In this document: positions 1-5,707 of the stretch, piece by piece
Layout of the letters: each line of letters begins with the position of its first letter
How positions within the stretch are numbered: position 1 is the first letter of the stretch
NCBI GenBank assembly: GCA_036744795.1
Contig: DAIOHK010000074.1
Span: 1 to 6,152, forward strand
Direction: 5' to 3'
DNA: 6,152 nucleotides
Source of the DNA: UBA5486 sp036744795
GTDB taxonomy: Bacteria; Bacillota; UBA4882; UBA10575
Position numbers and translations under genes: made by a program
The notes under the pieces: model-generated
Told to the model about the DNA's origin: nothing
Seen by the model: only the letters and a program-made list of their open reading frames with translations
The model's database searches: none

Positions 1-2
1 AG

Positions 3-281
3 GTATTGGAGGTAATATATCCTTATGCAAAAGAGATTTTGGATGAAATGTTACGACCAATAAACCAAAAAGGTATAATCAGTATCAAAAGGATAATTAA
101 GGATTGGCTTTCAAGTTTAGGTTTGAAAGAGACACTTTCAGATCTTGGCTTTACAAAAAATGATGTTGATACCTTGGTAGCTCTTGTTTATACGACACCG
201 GGAATAAAATATATGCTGGCTAGTTCACCGGTGGAGATTTCTGAAGATATGGTAAGAAGAATCTATACTAATTCTTTATAG
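3..281 (+). CDS. Iron-containing alcohol dehydrogenase, C-terminal fragment (5' end outside window)
   Basis: About 92 codons of an open frame that enters from the left edge and stops at TAG 279-281. The pattern is typical of the C-terminal helical domain end of the group III iron-dependent alcohol dehydrogenase family: an amphipathic stretch (IKDWLSSLGLKETLSDLGF), then DVDTLVALVYTTPGIKYMLASSP, then an ending of the form 'SPVEISEDMVRRIYTNSL'. Full-length members have about 380-400 residues, use NAD(P)H and a divalent iron held by one Asp and three His residues, and interconvert aldehydes or ketones with alcohols in the cytoplasm. The cofactor-binding and metal-binding parts lie outside the window, so substrate and subtype (butanol, 1,3-propanediol or YqhD-like) cannot be assigned. 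A TTG at 6-8 is in frame, but it is only an internal leucine codon: it has no ribosome binding site and lies far inside the expected protein. The family call rests on C-terminal similarity recalled from known members. Confidence 0.8.
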   Translation, partial: VLEVIYPYAKEILDEMLRPINQKGIISIKRIIKDWLSSLGLKETLSDLGFTKNDVDTLVALVYTTPGIKYMLASSPVEISEDMVRRIYTNSL

Positions 282-429
282 GAATTTAATTTTTTATCCT
301 TAACTGCTTCATTTTTTTACAGTTGATACTTTGAAGGCTACTAAGGATTGCAATTTAGAGTAAATTTTCTTTGGGAAATAATAGAACTAAAATTGCGATT
401 GATTCATTAATGTAGAAAATTTTTATGAA

Positions 430-470
430 GAGCCCCAAAAGAATATTGTTACAATATTCTTTCGGGGCTC
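430..470 (+). terminator. Long hairpin, probable terminator of the dehydrogenase unit
   Basis: A 41-base near-perfect palindrome. The 20-base arms (430-449 and 451-470) have one mismatch (A437 opposite C463) and flank a single central base. The outer seven pairs are GC-rich (GAGCCCC with GGGGCTC) and the inner part is AT-rich. It lies 148 bases after the dehydrogenase stop, where a terminator would be expected. The bases after it are TTGATCAT rather than a T-run, so as an intrinsic terminator it is atypical. In RNA the arms could fold, with a minimal loop opening to four or more bases. It ends exactly where the -35 box of the next promoter starts, so a role as a protein-binding palindrome is also possible. 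Confidence 0.5.
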
Positions 471-499
471 TTGATCATGTGCCAAATTAATAATATAAT
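471..499 (+). promoter_or_regulatory. Sigma-A-type promoter for the secreted-protein gene
   Basis: TTGATC (471-476) and a perfect TATAAT (494-499) are separated by exactly 17 bases, in an AT-rich setting. The predicted start of transcription is near 506, leaving a leader of about 40 bases that carries GGAGGAGG at 532-539 before the TTG start at 549. This promoter lies inside the longest open frame of the gene, which is one reason for rejecting the upstream start at 471. Confidence 0.65.
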
Positions 500-548
500 T
501 AAAAATAATTGGATTTTTGGCTTATATGTTTGGAGGAGGTTGGAATCC

Positions 549-1376
549 TTGAGCATTAGAGGACGATTTTTAGCGGCAGTAATATTATTATTAATCTTAA
601 GTAGTTCTTATGGAAGAGTGGCGGCCACAAATATAGATAGCCAAAACCTCAGAAAGAAAACAGAAAATATAGGATCAAGAGATATTAATAAGACTGTTCT
701 TCGAGGGGGATCTTGCATTCTGGGGGGGAGGGCATCCTCTGATTTTCAGCAGGTAATTACTTATGATCAAAAGAGCGGCCTTCACCGGGTGGAGTACGAT
801 TCTAGTATTTATGTATTAAAGGCAGAATTAGATGCTAATCTACAGGTTAAACATAGCGAATGGCAGACTACGAATAATGAATTGATCAAACGGTTAGGTC
901 ATGATAAAAGGGTTACATATTATGATCCGGAAGAAGAGGTCTTAAAGATTGAATATTATAAAGGGGATAAGATCAAAGAGACCAAAAAATTTAGTTATGA
1001 TGAAGATATCCTTGATAGTGATCTAATATATTTGTATTTAAATAAAGTATTAACAACAGATAATCAAGGAGCTAACTGTGATATCATCTTAAAATCTCGC
1101 GGTTTGAAAATTAATGTAGTATTTCATCAGCTCTCAACAAAAGATTTGTTAAGTTTTACTCCTCAATATTCTTTTTTAGAAGGGTTTCGTAATTTTGCTC
1201 AAAAAATTGGGGAGGAAGGCGAAGAGCTTGATGTCTATGTAATGAATCTAACTGGGGTCTCTAAACTATTCTTTCCCCATAAATACTACTTGGCTTTTAA
1301 AAAAACCACCCCGCGCCAATTTGTGGCCTACTGGGGAGGCGGACCTAAGGAGGCAGAGTTTACTTTTATTGAATAG
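549..1376 (+). CDS. Secreted protein of unknown function (signal peptide, 275 residues)
   Basis: I do not recognise this family. The frame is open from 471, but the TTG at 549 is the best start: GGAGGAGG at 532-539 gives a 9-base spacing, a promoter covers 471-499, and the protein then begins with a textbook Sec signal peptide. That peptide has basic residues R4 and R6, a hydrophobic core at about 7-19 (FLAAVILLLILSS), and a likely cleavage after V24-A25-A26. No lipobox cysteine follows the core, so it is probably released or surface-held rather than a lipoprotein. The mature part of about 249 residues is rich in charged residues and alternating hydrophobic residues (for example VEYDSSIYVLKAELDA and LKIEYYKGDKIKETKKFSY), suggesting a beta-rich fold. 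The C-terminal segment, about 245-275, is distinctive: FFPHKYYLAFKKTTPRQFV, then AYWGGGPKEAEFTFIE. A similarity to DUF3108-like or lipocalin-like beta-barrel proteins is only an impression. It is monocistronic: the next gene is on the other strand. Confidence 0.75.
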   Translation: MSIRGRFLAAVILLLILSSSYGRVAATNIDSQNLRKKTENIGSRDINKTVLRGGSCILGGRASSDFQQVITYDQKSGLHRVEYDSSIYVLKAELDANLQVKHSEWQTTNNELIKRLGHDKRVTYYDPEEEVLKIEYYKGDKIKETKKFSYDEDILDSDLIYLYLNKVLTTDNQGANCDIILKSRGLKINVVFHQLSTKDLLSFTPQYSFLEGFRNFAQKIGEEGEELDVYVMNLTGVSKLFFPHKYYLAFKKTTPRQFVAYWGGGPKEAEFTFIE

Positions 1377-1383
1377 TAGAAAC

Positions 1384-1431
1384 AGTTTTTTTAAACGGCT
1401 TTTACTAATATAATTAACGAGTTTTTTTAAA
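1384..1431 (+). repeat. Pair of 12-base direct repeats in the intergenic region
   Basis: AGTTTTTTTAAA occurs at 1384-1395 and again at 1420-1431, 36 bases apart, in the 146-base gap between the secreted-protein gene and the end of hepT. The gap is AT-rich and holds no convincing GC-rich hairpin on either strand. The T-runs may help end transcription of the plus-strand gene, but without a stem this is not a standard terminator. Confidence 0.4.
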
Positions 1432-1522
1432 GGTTGAAATGCTTACTTACAAACACTTTTTAAATTTCTAAACCTTACCATTTACGGCGATAAGAAAAAA
1501 ATGAGGAGGGGCCAAGGTTGGG

Positions 1523-1948
1523 TTAAACTAGGCTATTTAGAAAATGATTGATATGTTCAATGTACTCATTTACCATATCAATTAGCTTAGAAATACCGTT
1601 AAAAACCACTAGGTCATCGATTTTATCATATTCATGTACTAAACGGTTACGCATACCGGTACATGGTGCTAAAGCCAGAGCAAAGTTTGCGGGTAAAACA
1701 TTGATTGTTCCCAGTGTTTCAAAGGAAGAATAATAATCTTTTGGCGGTGGGAGGTTATTTTGTGAGATAATAACGGAATTAATATCGACCATATTCTCAA
1801 CGATCAATTGAATTAACCGTTCGCCAGTTCGTTTTATAAAATAATTCTTTATGTACTGCTCATAGGAGTAACTTTTAAAAGGGCTAAGTTCCTTACTATA
1901 TTCAACCAAATTAATCAATTTGCGGCGGATGACATTGTTGTATTCCAC
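1523..1948 (-). CDS. hepT: HepT-like HEPN ribonuclease toxin
   Basis: A 141-residue all-alpha protein of the HEPN/DUF86 (HepT) family. The family signature is visible at residues 98-109 (GMRNRLVHEYDK): R100-X4-H105-X-Y107, the RX4HXY motif that forms the RNase active site. In studied HepT proteins the tyrosine (here Y107) is the site where the partner adds AMP to silence the toxin. The following ID and the C-terminal helix (ISKLIDMVNEYIEHINHFL) also fit. The frame allows a GTG at 1957, but AGGGGG would then run straight into the start codon with no spacing. The GTG at 1948 has eight bases between AGGGGG (1962-1957) and the start, and gives the family-typical N-terminus M-E-Y-N-N-V-I-R-R-K-L. 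The gene starts 38 bases before the mntA stop, so it is probably translationally coupled to it. Length and motif are complete, so the toxin looks intact. Family and motif are seen in the sequence; RNase activity is inferred. Confidence 0.88.
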   Translation of the reverse strand: MEYNNVIRRKLINLVEYSKELSPFKSYSYEQYIKNYFIKRTGERLIQLIVENMVDINSVIISQNNLPPPKDYYSSFETLGTINVLPANFALALAPCTGMRNRLVHEYDKIDDLVVFNGISKLIDMVNEYIEHINHFLNSLV

Positions 1949-2339
1949 TCCTGGCACCCCCTACAAGATTATCCAAATATATTTTTTCCAGTTTTAATAG
2001 TTTTTGAACATCATTATACTGTTTGATGGTGTTTAAATAAAAATTGATAAAGATCTCAGGGTCAGAACAGTATAAAATCTTATAATTTGCGATAATTTCG
2101 AATTTAAGTACTGGATCACTATGGTTTAAGACAGCAAGGTCAATGGAGTAATTCTTAAAAATAGTTATTAAATCAGAGATTATTGGTGCTAGATCTAAAG
2201 GTACGTCCGTAAATAATATTCCCAAATCAAGATCGCTATCCTGACGGGAATTACCTTGGGCACGTGAGCCAAATAATAAGATCATCTTAATTCCATGTTT
2301 TTTAGCTAAAGAATTTAGCTTATTTTTATAAAACTCCAT
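1911..2339 (-). CDS. mntA: MntA-type minimal nucleotidyltransferase antitoxin
   Basis: A 142-residue protein with the minimal nucleotidyltransferase (polymerase beta-like) fold signature. LLFGSRAQGNSRQDSDLDLG at residues 21-40 contains GSX10DXD exactly (G24, S25, D36, D38), and the third metal-binding acid is probably D67 in SIDLAVLN. In characterised MntA/HepT pairs this enzyme uses ATP to AMPylate the toxin tyrosine and thereby blocks its RNase activity. The start chosen is the ATG at 2339-2337, nine bases after AGGGGA. An upstream in-frame TTG at 2348 would touch that ribosome binding site directly and is unlikely. The gene is first in a two-gene operon with hepT. The last 16 or so residues (from G127, GGARSGIQQCHPPQID) lie largely in the overlap with hepT and look less like the conserved domain, so they may be a tail imposed by the overlap. 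A promoter is visible just upstream at 2370-2398. Confidence 0.88.
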   Translation of the reverse strand: MEFYKNKLNSLAKKHGIKMILLFGSRAQGNSRQDSDLDLGILFTDVPLDLAPIISDLITIFKNYSIDLAVLNHSDPVLKFEIIANYKILYCSDPEIFINFYLNTIKQYNDVQKLLKLEKIYLDNLVGGARSGIQQCHPPQID

Positions 2340-2369
2340 AAAAACCAATCCCCTACTATCTTTGTCTTC

Positions 2370-2398
2370 AGTTTACCATATCCTAGGTAAGGATTCAA
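2370..2398 (-). promoter_or_regulatory. Promoter for the mntA-hepT operon
   Basis: Read on the minus strand: TTGAAT (2398-2393), 17 bases, then TAAACT (2375-2370) preceded by TGG, which gives an extended -10 (TGGTAAACT). The predicted transcription start is near 2363, leaving a leader of about 25 bases that contains AGGGGA before the ATG at 2339. A second box, TATAAT, lies at 2410-2405 on the same strand but lacks a good -35 element. Confidence 0.55.
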
Positions 2399-2408
2399 TA
2401 AAGGATTA

Positions 2409-2434
2409 TACAGTGATCGCGTCGAAACACTGTA
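2409..2434. repeat. 7-base inverted repeat beside the mntA promoter
   Basis: TACAGTG (2409-2415) and CACTGTA (2428-2434) flank a 12-base spacer. On the plus strand the repeat is followed by GTTTTTT, resembling a weak intrinsic terminator. On the minus strand its inner edge overlaps a TATAAT box (2410-2405), and it lies 11 bases upstream of the mntA -35 box. It could be an operator for the toxin-antitoxin operon or a weak terminator protecting it from rightward transcription; the sequence does not decide. Confidence 0.35.
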
Positions 2435-2528
2435 GTTTTTTGGAATCCCACATAAACGACATGCGACTTAGACAATATCTTGCGGTTAAATCTTAATAGA
2501 ATTAAAAACAAAAGTAGCTACAAATAAG

Positions 2529-2574
2529 AAAATATTCAGTGATTCGCTTTTATTGAATCACTGAATATTTTTTT
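2529..2574 (+). terminator. Strong intrinsic terminator, possibly bidirectional
   Basis: A perfect 17-base-pair stem (2529-2545 with 2555-2571) around a 9-base loop, with a run of seven T bases at 2568-2574 that overlaps the stem foot. The minus-strand exit is also U-rich (ATTTTCTTATTTG), so it could act both ways. No plus-strand gene ends nearby: the nearest plus-strand coding region upstream is the secreted-protein gene ending at 1376. It insulates the DUF2164/kinase unit from leftward neighbours. Confidence 0.8.
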
Positions 2575-2708
2575 AATAGGACATACATCTACACCTAAAC
2601 AGTTCCGGGACTATTGTTATTCTTACAAGCCTACAGATGAGAAAACATGTTAAAGGAAAAATGGGGATATTGTGGAAAACATTATTAAACTGATGAAAGG
2701 GGAAAAAC

Positions 2709-2957
2709 ATGAAAATAACTTTTTCACTAGAAGAGAAAGTAGCATTAATTAAAGAAATCCAAAACTTTTTTTGCCAGGAAAAGGGGGAAAAAATAGGGAT
2801 TATTGCCGCAGAGAATCTACTTGATTTTTTCATAGAAAACCTGGGCACTAAAATATATAACAAAGCATTAGATGATGCGAAAGTTTGGTTTAGTAAAAGG
2901 ATGGATATTATTGAGATCGATTATGATCTGCTATATCAGCAAATAGATGAAAGGTAA
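2709..2957 (+). CDS. DUF2164 family protein
   Basis: An 82-residue acidic, probably cytoplasmic, all-helical protein. Its central segment matches the DUF2164 pattern as I know it: an N-terminal helix (LEEKVALIKEIQNFFCQEKGEKIG), then AAENLLDFFIENLGTKIYNKAL and DDAKVWFSKRM, covering residues 32-64. The diagnostic parts are LLDFF and G-x-x-IYN followed by DA. The family has no established function. The start is ATG at 2709, six bases after AAGGGG (2697-2702). The gene ends 39 bases before the kinase start and on the same strand, with no terminator or obvious promoter between, so co-transcription is likely; that does not prove a shared role. It is more AT-rich than the kinase gene that follows. 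Confidence 0.8.
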   Translation: MKITFSLEEKVALIKEIQNFFCQEKGEKIGIIAAENLLDFFIENLGTKIYNKALDDAKVWFSKRMDIIEIDYDLLYQQIDER

Positions 2958-2996
2958 TGATGCAATTCCCTAAGATATTTTCCAGATAGGAGACGA

Positions 2997-4790
2997 ATGA
3001 TATTGTGTGGAAGACAACGGAGGAAACTAAACCGTGGTTGGTTTAAAGATATTAGTATCCGGAAAAAGTTGATCTTCTCCTATGTGCTGGTGGTTTTTTT
3101 ACCCGTTTTATTAGTAGGTTTAACCTTAACTAAGAGTATGCGCCAGTTGGCTTTAGACTGGGCGCTTCACGAAGCCACCGCCAATGTGGACCGGGTCAAG
3201 AAGCGGATTACTGATGTAATGCGGATCTCGATTGTCATCTCCAATAAGTTCTTTATTGATCGGAGTCTAGAATCGCTCCTCGAACGCCAATACCCATCCA
3301 CTTGGGATGTAGTTAAAACCTATTGGGATTATCGTACCTTGGATGAATACCCTAATCTTTATAATGAGATTAGTATGATTAAGGTCTACTCTACTAATCA
3401 GACTCTCTTGGAAAACTGGCGGATTATGAAAGTGACTCCTGAGATTCTTCAATTGCGATGGTATCAAACCGCACTGAAAGATAAAGGTAAGATTAACTGG
3501 GCTTACATTAGATTTCCGGAGATAGAACGCGCGTATTATAGCCTGATCCGGTCAATTACGGGGATTAAACCAGTAGGGGTACTGACAATTAGTCTCAACC
3601 CGGATTTTCTCCATGAGATTCTAAAACAGGAATCCTTTGCGACTTTACTCATGGATGACCAGGGTTATATTGTTGCTGCCTCCGAACGGGAACTGGTTGG
3701 TAAAAATACCGAAGAAGTAATGTTAGGGAAGATAATTGTCGATGACATGGTGCAGGAAATATACTACCGGGGCACCTTATGTAAGGTAATCTCCGGTCGA
3801 ATTTCACCTGAAGAGAATTATGGAAGCCTGCGGATTGCTTCGATCTTTCCTGTAGCACAGATTGTTGACAAAGCAAATCGGGCCAGCCGACTGGGTTTAA
3901 CGATTATTGGAGCAAGTCTGGTTCTTTCTTTCTTACTTATTATGTTGTTATCCAGGGTTTTATCGGAACGGATCCAGATTCTTAGTTCCGGTACACACCA
4001 GGTGGCCTCCGGGGATTTGAACTATTCTTTGGCGATTGAAGGAGATGATGAGATTGGACAATTATCAATGGATTTGAATCTGATGGTCAGAAGTATCCAG
4101 GATTTATTAACTGAAGTTTATGAAATCAACCTGCAAAAAAAAGAGCTTGAGATTGAGCAGCAGGATATAAAACTCAAGATGCTGGCTAATCAGATAAATC
4201 CGCATTTCCTCTTCAATGTCTTGGAGACAATAAGGATGAAGGCGCATAGTAATGGTGAAGAGGAGATTGCTCAGATCGTTAAGATGCTAGGGAAGATTCT
4301 CCGGCGTAATCTGGAGATGGATAATGAATTGGTGCCACTGACGGCTGAGTTAGAGCTGGTTATTTGTTATCTGAAGATTCAAAAATTTCGTTTTGGTGAA
4401 AAGCTGGAATATCGATTAGAAGCAGCGGCTGAGACGAAAGAGTATCCGGTTTTACCTTTAATTATTCAGCCATTGGTTGAAAATGCAGTGGTTCATGGTT
4501 TGGAGAAAAAAGAAGGGAAGGGTTTAGTTACTATTAATGTTTACTTTAGTGATCAGCATTTACATATATTAGTACAAGACAATGGGGTTGGGATGGAGCA
4601 CACGAAGTTAGAGTCGCTAGTGGCGGGTTTAAATAATGGGGCTCAAAGGGAGAATAAACAGAAACATATTGGTATTAAGAATACTCATCAAAGGTTACGG
4701 CTTTTTTATGGTGAGGCTTTTGGTTTTCGAATAGACAGCCGGTTGAATCAGGGAACCGAAGTGGAGATTATGTTGCCGCGGGAGAGGTGA
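2997..4790 (+). CDS. YesM-type sensor histidine kinase
   Basis: A 597-residue membrane kinase with the layout of the YesM/LytS-like family. A basic N-terminus is followed by membrane segment 1 (about 25-45) and an extracellular region (about 46-298) of the size and pattern of a double-Cache (dCache) sensor, including LLMDDQGYIVAAS at 217-229. Then come membrane segment 2 (about 299-319), a HAMP linker (about 319-372, with EGDDEIGQLSMDLNLM) and a short coiled coil (about 373-396). The His_kinase domain has phospho-acceptor H403 in QINPHFLFNVLE. The ATPase lobe shows the N box QPLVENAVVHGL (N496), the G1 box DNGVGM (528-533) and GIKNTHQRL (559-567). All key residues are present. The start is ATG 2997 behind AGGAG (2988-2992), only four bases away; the in-frame TTG at 3003 is an alternative that changes just two residues. 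It is paired with the response regulator four bases downstream. By family precedent it phosphorylates that regulator in response to an extracellular, often carbohydrate-related, signal. Confidence 0.95.
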   Translation: MILCGRQRRKLNRGWFKDISIRKKLIFSYVLVVFLPVLLVGLTLTKSMRQLALDWALHEATANVDRVKKRITDVMRISIVISNKFFIDRSLESLLERQYPSTWDVVKTYWDYRTLDEYPNLYNEISMIKVYSTNQTLLENWRIMKVTPEILQLRWYQTALKDKGKINWAYIRFPEIERAYYSLIRSITGIKPVGVLTISLNPDFLHEILKQESFATLLMDDQGYIVAASERELVGKNTEEVMLGKIIVDDMVQEIYYRGTLCKVISGRISPEENYGSLRIASIFPVAQIVDKANRASRLGLTIIGASLVLSFLLIMLLSRVLSERIQILSSGTHQVASGDLNYSLAIEGDDEIGQLSMDLNLMVRSIQDLLTEVYEINLQKKELEIEQQDIKLKMLANQINPHFLFNVLETIRMKAHSNGEEEIAQIVKMLGKILRRNLEMDNELVPLTAELELVICYLKIQKFRFGEKLEYRLEAAAETKEYPVLPLIIQPLVENAVVHGLEKKEGKGLVTINVYFSDQHLHILVQDNGVGMEHTKLESLVAGLNNGAQRENKQKHIGIKNTHQRLRLFYGEAFGFRIDSRLNQGTEVEIMLPRER

Positions 4791-4794
4791 GGAA

Positions 4795-5553
4795 ATGTTC
4801 AAGGTACTGCTGATTGATGATGAACCGATTATTCGTGAAGGATTAGAAACCATTATTGACTGGTCTCAGCATGGTTTTGAAATCTGCGGGGAAGCAGCCA
4901 ATGGCCGTGATGGTTTAGAAAAAGTCCGCCATATGCAGCCGGATTTGTTGATTGTCGATATTAAAATGCCGGTAATCGATGGACTGAAGTTGCTTGAGGA
5001 ATTAAGGAAGGAAGGAAATCAGGTCCAAGCATTGATATTAACCGGCTATTCAGAGTTTGCTTATGCCCAGAAGGCGGTGAATCTTGGAGCAATCGGATAT
5101 ATTCTTAAACCCATTGATGAAGATGATCTGAGCACCAATGTAAAAAAAGCTTACAATGAAATTGTTAAAGGGAAAAAAGCCCAAAAATTCGACCATCATA
5201 AACTCTCCTTAATCTCTGATTATTTGGCAGAGAACCGCCCGGATGGTGTAATCCAAAGAATTACCGATTATATACAGCGTAATTATTATCAGGATTTGAA
5301 ATTGGTGACTCTGGCCCGGTTTTTTAATTATAACCCTGATTATCTTGGCAAATTATTTAAGAGCCATACTGGAGAGAACTTTCGTAGCTACCTTAGTCGG
5401 ATCCGTTTGCAAGAGGCAAGAAAAATGTTGATTAAGGGTGCGAAAGTTAGTGACAGCGCACGAAAAGTAGGTTACGAAGATCTTGATTATTTCAATCAAA
5501 AATTTAAGGAATATTACGGGATTGTTCCATCGGCTTGCAAAAAACCTGAGTGA
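4795..5553 (+). CDS. YesN-type response regulator with AraC-family DNA-binding domain
   Basis: 252 residues, the compact form of the family, with no extra middle domain. The receiver occupies residues 1-125: acidic pocket D8-D9 in LLIDDEP, phospho-acceptor D55 in IVDIKMP, switch T83 in LTGYSEF, and K105 in ILKPID. After a linker, the AraC/XylS-type domain spans about 152-250. The first helix-turn-helix is around LVTLARFFNYNPDYLGKLFK, and the second around VSDSARKVGYEDLDYFNQKF, followed by the family-typical KEYYGIVPS ending. The start is ATG 4795: the ribosome binding site AGAGGTGAGG overlaps the kinase stop codon, so translation is probably coupled. Phosphorylated by the upstream kinase, it should bind DNA and most likely activates the sugar-permease operon starting at 5708; the target is inferred from gene order. 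Confidence 0.95.
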   Translation: MFKVLLIDDEPIIREGLETIIDWSQHGFEICGEAANGRDGLEKVRHMQPDLLIVDIKMPVIDGLKLLEELRKEGNQVQALILTGYSEFAYAQKAVNLGAIGYILKPIDEDDLSTNVKKAYNEIVKGKKAQKFDHHKLSLISDYLAENRPDGVIQRITDYIQRNYYQDLKLVTLARFFNYNPDYLGKLFKSHTGENFRSYLSRIRLQEARKMLIKGAKVSDSARKVGYEDLDYFNQKFKEYYGIVPSACKKPE

Positions 5554-5571
5554 TTAGAACAGACTCAGGTT
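5543..5571 (+). terminator. Hairpin across the regulator stop codon, weak terminator
   Basis: AACCTGAGT (5543-5551) and ACTCAGGTT (5563-5571) form a 9-base-pair stem with an 11-base loop. The stop codon TGA (5551-5553) is at the top of the first arm. The tail CTTATGGATT has few T bases, so termination would be leaky; a role in protecting the 3' end of the kinase-regulator mRNA is equally possible. Confidence 0.45.
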
Positions 5572-5603
5572 CTTATGGATTAACTCTAGCAAAGACCGGT
5601 AAT

Positions 5604-5642
5604 CTCTAATCTCTCGGGGAAAAGACCTCTAATTCCTCGGGT
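5604..5642 (+). promoter_or_regulatory. Direct repeats, candidate response-regulator operator before the permease
   Basis: CTCTAATCTCTCGGGG (5604-5619) and CTCTAATTCCTCGGGT (5627-5642) agree at 13 of 16 positions and start 23 bases apart, about two helical turns. A further CTCTA occurs at 5584. AraC-type regulators commonly bind such direct repeats, with the proximal copy overlapping the -35 box. Here the second copy covers the place where the -35 of the TATAAT box at 5662-5667 should be. The segment 5620-5647 can also form a weak imperfect stem followed by seven T bases (5644-5650), so a poor terminator for the regulator gene cannot be excluded. Confidence 0.4.
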
Positions 5643-5667
5643 GTTTTTTTATCTACCTTGTTATAAT
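5639..5667 (+). promoter_or_regulatory. Probable activator-dependent promoter of the permease operon
   Basis: A perfect TATAAT stands at 5662-5667. Seventeen bases upstream the -35 position (5639-5644) reads GGGTGT, a very poor match to TTGACA, as expected of a promoter needing an activator. A small inverted repeat, TTGTTA (5658-5663) and TAACAA (5673-5678), surrounds the -10 and the predicted start near 5674, and could be another regulator site. The leader to the TTG start at 5708 would be about 35 bases. Confidence 0.5.
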
Positions 5668-5707
5668 GGTGTTAACAAAATATTGCTATAGAATAGAGGA
5701 TGATTTT

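Larger units (their letters stand above)
2340..2708. other. 369-base gene-free region between mntA and the DUF2164 gene
   Basis: The stretch contains the leftward mntA promoter (2370-2398), a short inverted repeat (2409-2434) and a strong plus-strand terminator (2529-2574). Between 2435 and 2528 I see no gene: the best open frame, starting with ATG at 2460, has 11 codons. From 2575 to 2708 there is an 18-codon frame at 2637-2693 without a ribosome binding site, then the ribosome binding site of the next gene. No clear promoter for the DUF2164 gene was found, although its unit must start in this stretch unless transcription passes the terminator. Confidence 0.6.

Noticed and set aside
471..548. 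In-frame N-terminal extension of the secreted protein from TTG 471 (or ATG 477)
   Set aside because: No ribosome binding site there; the region holds the promoter boxes, and the shorter form starting at 549 has an ideal ribosome binding site and a proper signal peptide.
1377..1522. Terminator for hepT or for the secreted-protein gene
   Set aside because: T-runs are present on both strands, but no complementary GC-rich arms precede them.
1548..1733. 61-codon plus-strand frame
   Set aside because: It is antisense to hepT, whose catalytic motif and length are convincing.
2637..2693. 18-codon frame before the DUF2164 gene, a possible leader peptide
   Set aside because: No ribosome binding site and no attenuator structure between it and the next gene.
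2573..2863. 96-codon minus-strand frame, rich in Phe, Ser and Ile
   Set aside because: It overlaps the terminator and most of the DUF2164 gene, has an unnatural composition, and is the reverse complement of an A-rich coding strand.
3267..3876. Two minus-strand frames (3267-3467 and 3649-3876) inside the kinase gene
   Set aside because: They are antisense shadows of the sensor domain coding region, with no ribosome binding site and no recognisable domain.
5554..5707. Riboswitch or T-box before the permease
   Set aside because: GGGTG and nearby bases faintly recall a T-box, but the conserved AGGGTGGNACCGCG core and specifier stems are missing and the leader is too short.
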